Part shown: positions 44,958 to 55,048 of the stretch, piece by piece
Position numbering within the stretch: position 1 is the stretch's first letter
Layout: the number at the start of each line of letters is the position of its first letter
Assembly: GCA_016490735.1 (NCBI GenBank)
Contig: JAEMWC010000055.1
Span: forward strand, 1,387,501 to 1,451,500
Direction: 5' to 3'
From: Pachyseris speciosa
Taxonomy: Eukaryota; Cnidaria; Anthozoa; Scleractinia; Pachyseridae
Length of the DNA stretch: 64,000 nt
Notes under the pieces: generated by a model
What the model saw: the letters and a program-made list of their open reading frames with translations, nothing else
What the model was told of the DNA's origin: nothing
Database searches by the model: none
Program-made: the position numbers and the translations under genes

Positions 44958-45458
44958 CGTGACTGGTAACCAAGTTACAAGGAAGACAACAGACACCAGG
45001 GCAACGAACTTTGCCATTCGCTCCTCATGTCGGAAGGCAGCTCTCCGTGCATGCCGTTTAACGTTCATTTCCGACGGCAATACCGCTGACATGCGCCGCT
45101 TGATCCTGACAACAACACTGTACACAACAATATTGCAAAACGTCATCAGAGAAGTGAGCAGTGCTCCGCTTACTCCTATGGCAAGAATGTAAGCTGTTCC
45201 CGCACGGTCCAGTGGGAACCAGTTGAAATGACAGAAAGATCGTGAACTTTTATTGAAAATATACTCTCCAACGTTGACGAAGGGAAGAGCTGCTAATATT
45301 AAGCAGAAGAGTGTGAGGAATATGCAGAATGTCCGAGCGCTGCGTGGCGTGGCGTACTGTCTGTATAGAAATGGACGGCAGAGTGATGCGACGCGATCTA
45401 CGGACATAAACGTTACCACAGCTCCTGAGGATAGTCCAGACGCTGTCGAGAAGAAACC
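44958..45458 (-). CDS. Prostanoid-receptor-like GPCR, exon 2 (TM3 to TM6)
   Basis: A 167-codon exon, acceptor ttcttcaacag and donor ACG|GTAAGG, phase 0 at both ends. It encodes TM3 GAVVTFMSVDRVASLCRPF (a DR-V variant of the E/DRY box), TM4 TFCIFLTLFCLILAALPF, an ECL2 with CHFNWFP (prostanoid receptors carry a conserved Cys-x-x-x-W type motif here), TM5 ILAIGVSGALLTSLMTF, a basic third loop (RIKRRM, KRHARRAAFRHEERM) and TM6 FVALVSVVFLVTWLPVT. Class A receptors of this type signal through G proteins at the plasma membrane. Ligand assignment is inference; an EP-type prostaglandin receptor is the closest fit I know. Confidence 0.88.
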
Positions 45459-45722
45459 CTGTTGAAGAAAAAGAGACGACGAGTGATCGGTGTTGTTATC
45501 ATTACCTGGGCACCTTGTCATTACTATTCTCGTTACTGTTAATAACATTATCATTATCATTGAAAATGTAAAGCTTGTGGGATGTGGCTGGAGTGACAAG
45601 GATACTTCACAAATTAATGTGATCAAGTAAGCTGAAGCCACTCAAAAGGCACTAAGGCCACATGGTAGCGGGCATTACCCCTTAAATCTACCAAAGCAAA
45701 GATTGAGCCCAAGCATTAGTAG

Positions 45723-45766
45723 CCATGGACAGCTGTTTCGGCCTTGTTAGGCCTCATCAGCATGGC
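45723..45766 (-). ncRNA. Hammerhead ribozyme, retrozyme-like repeat, copy A minus
   Basis: On the minus strand: stem I GCCATG with CATGG; core CTGATGA; stem II GGCC TAACAA GGCC; GAAAC; loop AGCT; triplet GTC followed by the predicted cut between 45728 and 45727. Complete conserved core. Confidence 0.9.
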
Positions 45767-45828
45767 ATAGCTAATACTCAGGCTTTAGCTATGCTTTAGC
45801 TTATGCTAATGCTCAGAGCATTAGCTAT

Positions 45829-45873
45829 GCCATGCTGATGAGGCCTAACAAGGCCGAAACAGCTGTCCATGGT
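45829..45873 (+). ncRNA. Hammerhead ribozyme, retrozyme-like repeat, copy A plus
   Basis: Stem I GCCATG (45829-45834) with CATGGT (45868-45873); CTGATGA 45835-45841; stem II GGCC TAACAA GGCC 45842-45855; GAAAC 45856-45860; AGCT; GTC 45865-45867, cut predicted after 45867. Flanks agcat and atgct could extend stem I beyond an internal loop, as tertiary-stabilised hammerheads do. Confidence 0.92.
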
Positions 45874-46049
45874 TGCTTATGCTTGGGCTCAATCTTTGCT
45901 TTGGTAGATTTAAGGGGTAGTGCCTGCTACCATGTGGCCTTAGTGCCTTTTGAGTGGCTTCAGCTTACTTGATCACATTAATTTGTGAAGTATCCTTATC
46001 ATTATCATTGACCATTTCACGTTATCTTCATTGACCTCTTTCTTCTTAT

Positions 46050-46144
46050 TAGACTGCGAGTAGTCTCTAATTTCGGCGATCGTGCGCATCTTTCGCCCGC
46101 CCACAAATAATCCGTCGCCGAAATTAGAGACTACTCGCAGTCTA
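46050..46144. mobile_element. 95-bp hairpin MITE with 9-bp target duplication
   Basis: Inverted ends TAGACTGCGAGTAGTCTCTA are flanked by TCTTCTTAT at 46041-46049 and 46145-46153. The same termini occur at 6764-6880. It lies in GPCR intron 1. Confidence 0.85.
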
Positions 46145-46282
46145 TCTTCTTATAATAGGGACCTTCATATTTTAGAACGTGACGAGATTGAGCACGAGTA
46201 TGACTTTTCAAATCTCGCCACAGGGAGCCCAGACAATCTGTTTGTGTGACCCTTTGTTATTTTCAAATGAAGAATGATCCTC

Positions 46283-46530
46283 GCAGTTGTGAACGCAATT
46301 TATGCAATTGCGAAAAGAAGCCTGCAAAAATTCAGGACTTCAACATGGTTTGAACCCGTGACCTCGCGATTACCGGTGCAATGCTCTAAAACCAACTGAG
46401 CTATTTGATTTCATTTCCGCAGTTCATATATGATTCATTTCATATTTCACTCACACTCATTTCTTTCACGGGAACATATGAACCAACAATTGACCTGCTC
46501 CCAACGTCAGTGGCTTCTTTTGTTGAAGGA
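46283..46530 (-). mobile_element. tRNA-derived SINE, minus strand
   Basis: Reverse complement of the tRNA-like head is at about 46325-46405 (B box in gtttgaacccgtgac, A box in aaaccaactgagctat), with the body motifs cgcagttcatatatg and acctgctcccaacgtcag to the right. An extra A in the A-box arm and displaced body parts suggest an old or rearranged copy. Confidence 0.6.
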
Positions 46531-47651
46531 GCGTTGCGTGACGATACCAAAAACGGCTGCGAGGGAGACTAAGGCACAGTCGGCGGCGAAGCCAAAACCC
46601 GATAAAATCGCTTAAAATATCAGTATTGAGGCAAAAGGACGATAGTAAACCACGGGTAAGACAATTTAAATTTTATTTAGCGTTTTGCAATGCATATATT
46701 TAGCGATTCGTCGCTAGAGCATGAAACATACGGTAAATTTCATACATTTACTATAAAATAACAAAGGGTCACACAAACAGATTGTTTGGGCTCCCTTTGA
46801 TCTGGCTCGCATGCTTTGTTTCTCTAATATTCTTACCTGCTATTAAGCAGGATTTTAGGGAGATGACTGGTTTGAGATTTGTAAGTCGTACTGATACTGT
46901 ATCTCGTACTCGTACTCAAATCTAAAGGCCCCTAATGATTTTTTACACAAAACGAGCAGAAAAACTTGGCGTCTTAGTGCACAGTTTATTGAGCTTGCGA
47001 GTCACGCTGCAGATAATTCATGCATTACGCTTGCGTTTAATGCTGACGTAAAAAGGACAACATTTCGCAATAGGTGGTTTGCTCGTTACGTCATCGCCGC
47101 CATGCTGGTGGACAAAGACAATAGATCTCTCATTAGCTCCTTTTGTTAGTCCTCAAGCATTTGTTCATTTCGTCATTGTCATCTGTGTCTCTAGAGGTTG
47201 GCTGCAAACCACCTATACCCGGCTGTCATATTCTAGATCATCCGGTGTATTCGATCTTTAAACTTTATTTGTTTGGTTCGATATCTTGTAAATTTAGACT
47301 TGTTTATGGGCAGAGATATTGCATGTAAGGTCAGAAATTGGTTTAGGCTTCCCGAATGAGACAAGCTACTGTCTTCCGTCTCCCGCCGGATGAAAGTTAG
47401 AGCAGTAAATGAAAATTTCTTTCTGCAGTTAATTTTACGTAGGATTGTCAACAGTTTCCTTTTGGGGGTATGAGGCAGAACGAGCGCGCAGCGAAAAAAA
47501 TTCGGCGAGCCGAGTGAACCCTGGGAAGGGAAGCCTGTTTTATACTTCCAACCAAGCGCTCGCTCGGGTGATCATTTTTTTTTAGCCTTGCTGCTCTCTC
47601 CACTCACCAGTGCCCCACTAAGCACCCTGTTCGCAGGTTAATTTTACGAAC

Positions 47652-47951
47652 CTGTATACCACACTGCGGTGACTCTGACAACCACTCTTTTCCCTCAACA
47701 AGGCCATGAAAAACGAGAACTGCAGTTGAAAATATGCCAATGAAGTCCACCCAGACTAATGCTCCCACGAACACTACAGGAGGGGTCTTACCGATGAAGA
47801 AATCCTTCCCAAGAGCCAGTAGTGCCAAGCTACAACCGAACAGGGCGCTCGCGAGCAAAACGACACCAATGATAGCATTTGCTTGACTTTCCTGTATTTG
47901 CTCTGTCGAAATGTTGTTTGTTGAGCTTTGAGTAGCGTTCAAAAAGGCCAT
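47652..47951 (-). CDS. Prostanoid-receptor-like GPCR, exon 1 (N-terminus, TM1, TM2)
   Basis: Starts at ATG 47951 (context acatgtATGG) with an N-glycosylatable N-terminus (LNATQSSTNNIST), TM1 NAIIGVVLLASALFGCSLAL, TM2 PPVVFVGALVWVDFIGIF and ECL1 ending at the conserved Cys (SPQCGIQ) that would bond to the ECL2 cysteine. The donor is CAG|GTTCGT, phase 0, giving CGIQ joined to GFFSTASGL in exon 2. The full product is 377 aa, a normal class A size. Intron 1 is about 2.2 kb and holds the hammerhead dimer, a MITE and a SINE. No upstream coding exon is apparent. Confidence 0.87.
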
Positions 47952-50042
47952 ACATGTATTTTCGATTAAATGTTTACTTTTGCGAAAGTAGAAATCGATT
48001 TTAAAAAAAAAAACGCTGCAGCACCAATGCTTTCTATATGAATCCCGGCTTACTTCAGTAACAGTTGTTAGTTTTCCAGATCTTGTGCAGGCAACACGTG
48101 CTGGAAAAAAAACCGTGAGGCTGTTAGGTTTCTTAGTCTATTTTTTACAGCTGCCAGTAGTATAGAGGGAAGAAAAATCCACAATTGAGGTATAACAAAA
48201 AGGACACAGAAGTTTCGTCCTCAGCTACACAAGTTCAAAGAAAACTTCTCACGGCAATTGCCATCAAACTGATTCCATTTGAGTTAAAGCGTTAGTCGGT
48301 ACTCACGTACTCTCCTTGGACGGATGCGACTCACTTCAATCTGGTTTAGTCCACTGATGCACGCTTTGGCAAGCAACGAAAGAAAAATACAAAACCATGT
48401 TGTCAAGAAAACAAAAGAGAAAAGAAGACGACCGTGCACGGCGGGTACTCGTTTTCGGAGTATATCGTTCTTGGTTTTCCGTCTTTGAAAGGAAGCCTAG
48501 TACACCCCCTCGCTGGGTTTTGTTAATTATTTACAATTCGGCGAAACACGTTCGAGCACTGAGATGACGTAATTTGAGTTTTAAAGTAAATACTACAGTG
48601 CATCTAAGGAGAGAGTTCAGCTGCGTTGAATTTAACAGCCAATCATATAATCTTATGGCCCTGTATTTAATTGTCAAGTTTGTGATGCGATCTTCGTGCA
48701 CATTTCGATAAAATTACGCTGCGCCAAATTCTAAAGTTTCATATCACGAACTTTTGCTTCAAGAAAATTTTGACAAACCAACAGCGTAGCGTAAAATAAT
48801 CACTAAACATCAATTCCTTCACCAAATTAAAGTGTTTGGTGGTTAATGAGCCACATTTCGAATCAAAAGCTGCACGGTACAAGGGTTACAAGGGAAAGAA
48901 ACCGAAAATTCCCGGTCTCACTAAATGCATCAGTGGCAACAACTTGAAGAATTTCAAACTCGTCAGTGGCGACTCGAAGCTAAGCTCGAACCACTTATGC
49001 TAGTGTTGGGTTGTCAAATTAAAACCACTTATCTGCAAACAAACTGGAACATTATTTGCTTAGTCTTGACAGCTCATATCCCTTCACAAGCAAACAAGCA
49101 ATATGGAACAAAAAGACAAAAAAAAGTCAACCAAGTAAGACTATCAATATTACCCGCTCAAGATACAACCCGAAAATGTAGTCACAGAGAAAAGTAAAAT
49201 TAAAATTCTCTCAGATGTTGCTGCATAAAGCGGTAGGTTTCTTGTTTTCTTTTTATCCATCCATTGCACTGTCATTTAATCTTAGTGTCCATTGATTTTC
49301 CCCTTTGAGGGTTTTTGTAATTAAGTTGGTTTGGAATTTTAAGTTCGTAATCTTAATATCTTAATAGGAAAAATTAAAATTAAATTTAAACGTTACAAAC
49401 TGAAATGAGAATACTTTAAATTTGTTGAAAGCAGTTTCAAAGTAATTTAACCCAAGGAGTGCCAGCTACCTGACAGCGTTTTTGTTAATACAGGGTTAGT
49501 GCCCTGCTTTTCGAAAAATAATGTCGTTGTTAAGAACCTTTGTTTACTCAATTCTTATTTTGGTGTTTTCACACTGGGTGTCTTTAATTAAAACTGATGT
49601 TGGCGATGTATGGTGGCAACTGGAAGAGACTCACAAAAAAAGCCCCAATAACTTCAGTAACAACAACAAAAAGGTTTGAATAAAATTGGAATGATGGTTT
49701 TATGTCGTCTCTATTTTATTTAATTTCAGCAGGTTTTAGATAAGTCAACTGGTCAAGTGTCCCAGTTGTACATCGTTTTCATTTTCCGGACAAAAAAAAA
49801 AGGCGAAGAAAAATAAGAAATTTTTAGCAACTTCAAACACCATATTCAACATTGCTATATGTGTTCATGCGAACTACAAAATTGCTCATTCATATGACAG
49901 GCAACGCTAAAAATAGACTGTTTACTGAGAAGCAGGCTAAACTCCCAGAAGCCAGGTATCTTTACTCGCTTGCTTTAATGTTTAATTTTTACGTCGATTT
50001 TCTTTTCAAATCTGACTTCGGGCTATGAACAGACTATACCTG
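47952..50042. other. Intergenic: GPCR 5' flank and SLC16 3' flank
   Basis: No gene supported. A donor-like GTAC|GTGAGT on the minus strand near 48307 could end a 5' untranslated GPCR exon. An ATTAAA on the minus strand at 49974-49979, about 65 bp past the SLC16 stop, is a candidate polyadenylation signal. Open frames here (48925-49197 plus) lack any recognisable motif. Confidence 0.4.
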
Positions 50043-50609
50043 CTACAGGCAAGTTTCTTTTACAACGATTGCTTCTTTATCAAATTCTACAAGCTGAACA
50101 ACATCTCTTGACGTTCGTTTGGATAACGAATTCGTCCGAAACGATGAAATCATGAATAAAATACACGTTGAAGCGGTTGTGATCCCTCCGGCACAAAAGA
50201 ACGCTACGGCGTAACTCTGGGACGTGTCGTATATCCATCCTGCAATTGACGCTCCCACCGTTTCTGGAATGGACAGGAAACAGTATAGGGCACCCAGCGC
50301 GGGCGCTAATCTGTTACTTCCAACCAATTCTTGGACGATCAATGGCACTGCAATGACAAAACATCCCTCAAGAAAACCGTACAGGAACGAAAACGTCGCA
50401 AGCCACTCGTAGTTGGTTGCTACGGGAACGAGTGTCATAGAGACACTTATGGCCAAAAGCGTCAGCTGTAGTGCGGTTACGCGGTTGACTCTTGGATGGT
50501 CCATTAATTTGCCAAACAGAGGACGAGCAGCCACTCATCCAAACGCCATAAAGCTGACTAGGAAGGCTGATTTTCCGGAGGTGATACCAGAGTCTTTAGC
50601 GAGTCGGAC
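50043..50609 (-). pseudogene. SLC16-like monocarboxylate transporter, exon 3, with in-frame TGA
   Basis: Acceptor cacttgcag precedes GTC at 50609. The exon encodes VRLAKDSGITSGKSAFLV, SFMAFG, then TGA (50535-50537), and resumes in the same frame as VAARPLFGKLMDHPRVNR through several membrane helices (LQLTLLAISVSMTLVPVA, FLYGFLEGCFVIAVPLIV, YAVAFFCAGGITTASTC) to the normal stop. The stop falls at codon 268 of 432 and would remove helices 8-12. Everything else, including splice sites, is intact, so it is a recent loss, a polymorphic null, or a sequencing or assembly error. Confidence 0.85.
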
Positions 50610-50717
50610 CTGCAAGTGAAAAATGGAACAACGAAAAACTAGATCAGTAGGGATAAAAAATGTAACGGGATATTTATGCGCGTCAGGAGCCCATCAGTGG
50701 GAGCCTCTATCCCCCAT

Positions 50718-51022
50718 AGCAATGAAAACGTAAAGCCTGTGGGATGTGGCTGGAGTGACAAGGATACTTCACAAATTAATGTGATCAAGTAAGTAAGTTC
50801 ACAAGGTAGCGGGCATTACCCCTTAAATCTACCAAAGCAAAGATTGAACCCAAGCATTAGCAACCATGGACAGCTGTTTCGGCCTTGTTAGGCCTCATCA
50901 GCGTGGCATAGCTAATGCTAAGGCTCAAGTACCCAAAAATCAATAAAACAAGCAATGAAAAGGTAAAGCTTGTGGGATGTGGCTGGAGTGACAAGGATAC
51001 TTCACAAATTAATTGGCCTTAG
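50718..51022 (-). mobile_element. Hammerhead-bearing retrozyme-like repeat, tandem 1.3 copies, in the SLC16 intron 2
   Basis: The phrase agcaatgaaaa(c/g)gtaaag(c)ctgtggg occurs at 50718 and again at 50951, a period of 233 bp, so one full unit plus about 70 bp of the next is present in direct orientation. This head-to-tail arrangement is what rolling-circle or circular-RNA-derived retrozymes leave. The hammerhead is on the minus strand. Confidence 0.85.
50864..50907 (-). ncRNA. Hammerhead ribozyme, retrozyme-like repeat, copy B
   Basis: Same fold as at 45829: CTGATGA, stem II GGCC TAACAA GGCC, GAAAC, AGCT, GTC. One base change in stem I (GCCACG against CATGG) introduces a mismatch; the core is complete. 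Confidence 0.88.
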
Positions 51023-51487
51023 AGTCAACCCTTTCCCGAGTAAATCTATTAATAGAACGCCTCCCAAGGGAAGTTTCACATGCCCACAGACACACCAGAG
51101 CTATGACAGTTATATTGTTTTACCTCAAACACCAGCACGAAGATATGATAATTTTCGCGGGAAATAAAACATCAGCACGGAATTATGATAGTTTTCGTGG
51201 GCAAGGCCGTTCTAAAAATAAATCTACTCGTGAAAGGGTTGACTCAAGGAATTAGAGGAAATAAAATTTCCCCTTGATGGACCCCTGGGCGCATTAAATA
51301 TTGGGTGGTAAAATTAGACCTCTGGCCTTAAATCGTACGAAAGAGGCATCAATTCCCGAAGGTGTGGTCCTGTCACCCACGACCCATATATACACGAGCG
51401 GGTAAGCATCCTTAAACGATCAATGCCATGTACATAAAGGGTCGGTATAAAATCACAAGTCGATAAGTTGTCCTTTTAACACCGAAA

Positions 51488-51915
51488 TACCGTAGAGTTT
51501 CGACCCCGTTACTTCTGGAATTAGCAGGGTTAACGGGCCGAAACGTTCGAGTAGCTAAATAGGTCAGTAATGGAAGAAGACAATCATGGTGGTAAACACT
51601 AACCGCGGAATAAGCATAATGTCACTTAAATTTTCCCTTTCTCATAGTAAAACACTAAGCTGTTCATCTGCATGGCGCTTCAGGGAGCAAGCCGATTTAT
51701 CTTTCAACGATCAGTTTTTGATCTACGAAGACATGCAGGGAATCGCTAGTAACTATGATATTTTCCACTGTGCCGTTACTTTCGGGGGACGTGCGCTGTT
51801 ATACTCAGTTCGGGAATTAATCACTAGAAAGGACCGAAAATTACGGTTACTTTCGGGTATTACCGTAACCGTTTTTTATTGACCGAGGACATTTTTCTTT
51901 CGGAACTCTACGGTA
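51488..51915. mobile_element. 428-bp MITE with TACCGTAGAGTT termini
   Basis: Left TACCGTAGAGTTTCGAC is mirrored by the right end (complement TACCGTAGAGTTCCGAAAG). It lies in SLC16 intron 2. The termini resemble those at 37115, suggesting related pogo-like mobilisation. Confidence 0.6.
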
Positions 51916-52062
51916 GATTCCATGTTGTCGTATCAGTGCCTGTTCAGTAATACTGATATCACAGATGACGACAAAATGTGTGCAAGAACAAGAAAGTGGC
52001 AGATGTTCTACACTCAATTGTCAAGTTGTTCGAGCGAGAGAATCAATCTATGTGCTTTCTAT

Positions 52063-52340
52063 AGCCCCTGGAAAACGAGGACACATTGTAGCGGACACAA
52101 ATGTTGCCCTGTTTGCCCGCGCTTGTAACATTTGTTGCGGACACAAAATTTGTGTCCGAGACACAAAAAATGTTTCTGATTTTTACCTGAGAAACATTTC
52201 GTGTCCGCAGCAAATGTTTCCCAGTTTGCGCAGCATGGAAACACAACATCTTGTTTTGTGTCCCGGCGCTCGTTCGCGCATCCAAGAAACACCATGAGCA
52301 ACAATGTGTCCGTAACAATGTGTCCTCGTTTGCCAGGGCC
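52063..52340. mobile_element. 278-bp hairpin MITE
   Basis: Inverted ends ggccctggcaaacgaggac (right, complemented) and gcccctggaaaacgaggac (left), with inner acacattgt and cggacacaaa repeats. It lies in SLC16 intron 2. Open frames read across it on both strands are artefacts of the hairpin. Confidence 0.75.
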
Positions 52341-52572
52341 TTATTGCTTATAATTTATGAAGATGCGAAAGAACGTCGCATTTGAGAACGCTACTTAAAG
52401 AAAAAGAGAAAAGAACGACCTCTGCGAAAACGATGCAGTGCTCTAACGCAAATGCGGTTTTTCGCATCGTCATTCTTTAATCCGCAATTCAATATATGAT
52501 TTTCATACCACGATTCACATTCGCTTATAGCTTAGTTTCGGGCAGAACCCCTTCCATTTACTTTCAACTTAC

Positions 52573-53144
52573 CAAGTGTACATAAGGCACCAGGTACGCG
52601 GGTGAAAACACGCACAGGGCACCCACCAGTGTCAAGTAGTCTTTCTGCTTTAAGACAGACCAATCAAAATTGCTTTTCTTTCTCCCACTGTTCAACGTTT
52701 GTTGGTCTACCTCCGATGGTAAAGGGACACACCTTATCGCTAATCCGCACAACACTACTACTACTTGCAATCCAGCTAACATTAGAAACGTTTTCTGTAA
52801 TCCCATACTGTTCACTAGCGCTTGGATCACCAGGCTAAGAACAAGAGATCCAACCGGGGCTCCGAGAAATGCGATCCCATTGGCTAAGCCTAGCCGTCCT
52901 CGAAAAAACAATGGGAGCATAAACAAGGACGAACAGTAACAAAGGGCACAGCCGAAGCCCCAGACCAAGCCATATGTTAGGTAAAGCAGAAAAACATTCC
53001 CCGCAAATGACGAAGAAAGCTGACCAATGATGCAAACGCATCCGCCAAGTATGATGACGTTAGCGAATCCGAAACGGACACCAAGAACAGCGGGAACTAT
53101 TCCAAAGGCGTGGCCAGCCCCTGCAGCTAGAGCGGTCACCCAGG
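52573..53144 (-). CDS. SLC16-like monocarboxylate transporter, exon 2 (TM2 to TM6 and loop)
   Basis: Acceptor atttcttcag and donor CTTG|GTAAGT. It enters in phase 1 (split Ala codon) and leaves in phase 0. It encodes AWVTALAAGAGHAFGI, GFANVIILGGCVCIIGQL, LYLTYGLVWGFGCALCY, FRGRLGLANGIAFLGAPVG and QALVNSMGLQKTFLMLAG, the ordered helices of an MCT N-half, then a hydrophilic cytosolic loop and DYLTLVGALCVFSPAYLV, the start of the second half ending at PYVHL. MCT proteins carry monocarboxylates with protons across the plasma membrane; the substrate here is not deducible. Confidence 0.9.
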
Positions 53145-53316
53145 CTGAAGAAATAAAATCAAAATCATGACTCTATACCTGCCATGAGAACAACAACAAC
53201 AACGACGATAGTTTGATTGTAGTCTGCGTAACAGTAGCAGTGGTTCTCTTGGTGAGAACGAAGGAGAGCAGCAGTCGGTTCAGTTGTATATTGCTTAAGT
53301 ACTTGATTTCGTACAA

Positions 53317-53881
53317 ACAATGGGTGCTTACCATTTGTCAGAAAAATCTAGCCTGCTTGGCGGGCGTAGAAAGGGGAAGTGATTTTCCGAATTTGCCGAC
53401 CAACCGGATGAGATTGGCGCTTACAATAATTTACTGCGAGGCGTTCCGTCATGCGCACTCACTCGTTCTGGCGCAAAAGGACCTGCAAAATTCGCTCAAA
53501 TAGTTAGCAAATGTCCGTATACTCTTACGGAACGAAACCAAGTCGGGCAACAAGTGTTTAGGGGTGCTTACCATTTGTCAGAAAAATCCGAAAATTTCGG
53601 GTTGAAGTCAAATGGTAAGGTAATTTTCCAGAAAATATTTTCGGAAATTGTGAACAACCTCCATAGGTAGTCCTCTTTTTCCTTTCGGAACGAAACTTCG
53701 GAAATTTGCTAACCATTTGAGCGAATCGTTCAGATCCTTTTGCGCCAGAACGAGTGAGTGCGCATGACGGAACGCCTCGCAGTAAATAGTAAGCTCTAAT
53801 CTCATCCGGTTGGTCGGTATACATTTGGAAAATCGCTTAACATTACTCAACGGTCATTCCATCCAAATGGTGAGCACCCTA
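53317..53881. mobile_element. MITE (53559-53881) next to a partial copy of the same family
   Basis: The complete copy has inverted ends TAGGGGTGCTTACCATTTG (mirror: TAGGGTGCTCACCATTTG). The partial copy, 53317-53520, shares ggggtgcttaccatttgtca-like sequence and gaggcgttccgtcatgcgca, partly in the opposite sense. Both are in SLC16 intron 1. Confidence 0.7.
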
Positions 53882-54891
53882 CGAGTCCTGATGCGTATTG
53901 GCATGCCCTGGCATGCACTGATCCAATACAGGACCTTATGCGTCCTTACGTCACCTAACAGCCAAAACGAATACTTCGACGTGCTCCAGGAGCCGTATAC
54001 CTATTGTTTTGTACAGCTAGTGTGGCTCCACAAATTTCTTAGTGATGAGTGCGTAAGAATGTTCTCAGTCTCAAATCGCTCAGAAGAAAAGAACGTTTTG
54101 TGATGGCTAGAAATAATCCCCCACCAAAGAAAACAGTTTCATTTATTCCCCCAACCTCCCATCACACACACCTTTTTCAAGAGTCAGGAAATTTTTGTCC
54201 CGCTGCGATAAAAGTAAATAACACTTACACTATTACTGTGAGTAACAAACTTTATGACTCGAAGGTCGCGAAACTTTCACTTTTTAGGGGTGCTCCCAAT
54301 TTAGATATACGGTTAAAGAAAGATCACTGATTGACGCAGGAAATGGGACGTCCCGCGACAAACAAATCTTAACACGTTGGTTGTTGTCTTGGCACGAAAC
54401 CATGATCATTATACAGATCCTTTGACTGTTTTTCCAATTTCATCATTATAACCACGTATCAAGGCATAAATCCGTTGTGCGGAGCAAAGCCTGGAATCTG
54501 CATTTTTGAATCACAAGCATACAGCCAAGCATACTGTATTCGAATTTTAATGTGTATTTCGTCTATGCCTTTTATATGCAAATTTTTCCCTGAGGCACGT
54601 GGTAATAGTTTTTTCTGTCGCATACAACGAGGATCATTCGAATTAAGCTTATTTTGAGTTGAAAAAAATTTTTTTTCAGAAAGACGAGTGCTGATGGAAG
54701 GGCGGGGGTGAACGTAGAGTGCGTGATTCCAAATAGCAAATTACACTCTGACTTGAGTGACAAATAAAACTGAAACCTTGCAGGATGAATATTCTATGCA
54801 TTTCGCAAACAATATTCGGCTTCCACAAACCTCATATTCAACGAAAGTTCCACAAGAGAAATTGACTTCTTTTTGCGGATTTTTTTCTTAC

Positions 54892-55048
54892 CAGTTTGAC
54901 TTCTGCTAGTCTTGTATTCATCTAGCAAGGCGGCAAATATTATCCCAGAACAGTTATTCTGGCCAGCGACGATACACTGAATCACAAATCCCGTGATACA
55001 AGCGACCCATGAATATCCTTTATCCACATGAGTTTTATCTCTGGCCAT
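54892..55048 (-). CDS. SLC16-like monocarboxylate transporter, first coding exon
   Basis: ATG at 55048, 52 codons and one base to donor ACTG|GTAAGA. It carries the MCT family signature at the first helix, DKGYSWVACITGFVIQC (family pattern [D/E]G[G/S][W/Y]GW), followed by the second half of TM1 and LLDEYKTSRSQT, which precedes AWVT in exon 2 exactly as in other MCTs. The joined gene would encode 431 aa were it not for the TGA in exon 3. Confidence 0.9.

Larger units (their letters stand above)
45561..46010. mobile_element. Hammerhead-bearing retrozyme-like repeat, inverted dimer, in GPCR intron 1
   Basis: Two copies of a repeat of about 220 bp stand in opposite orientation about a centre near 45795. 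Shared blocks include ggctggagtgacaaggatac (left only partly mirrored), acaaattaatgtgatcaagt, gaagccactcaaaaggcac and gctaccatgtggcc-like sequence. Each copy has a complete hammerhead. Flanks on both sides are attatcattatcattg, a possible target duplication in an (ATC)n-like tract. No coding capacity. Related copies lie at 50718 and 56401. Confidence 0.85.

Noticed and set aside
45253..45465. Plus-strand open frame overlapping the GPCR exon 2
   Set aside because: It is the antisense of a well-supported, splice-bounded exon.
48925..49197. 90-codon plus-strand open frame between the GPCR and the SLC16 gene
   Set aside because: No motif, low-complexity composition and no splice context.
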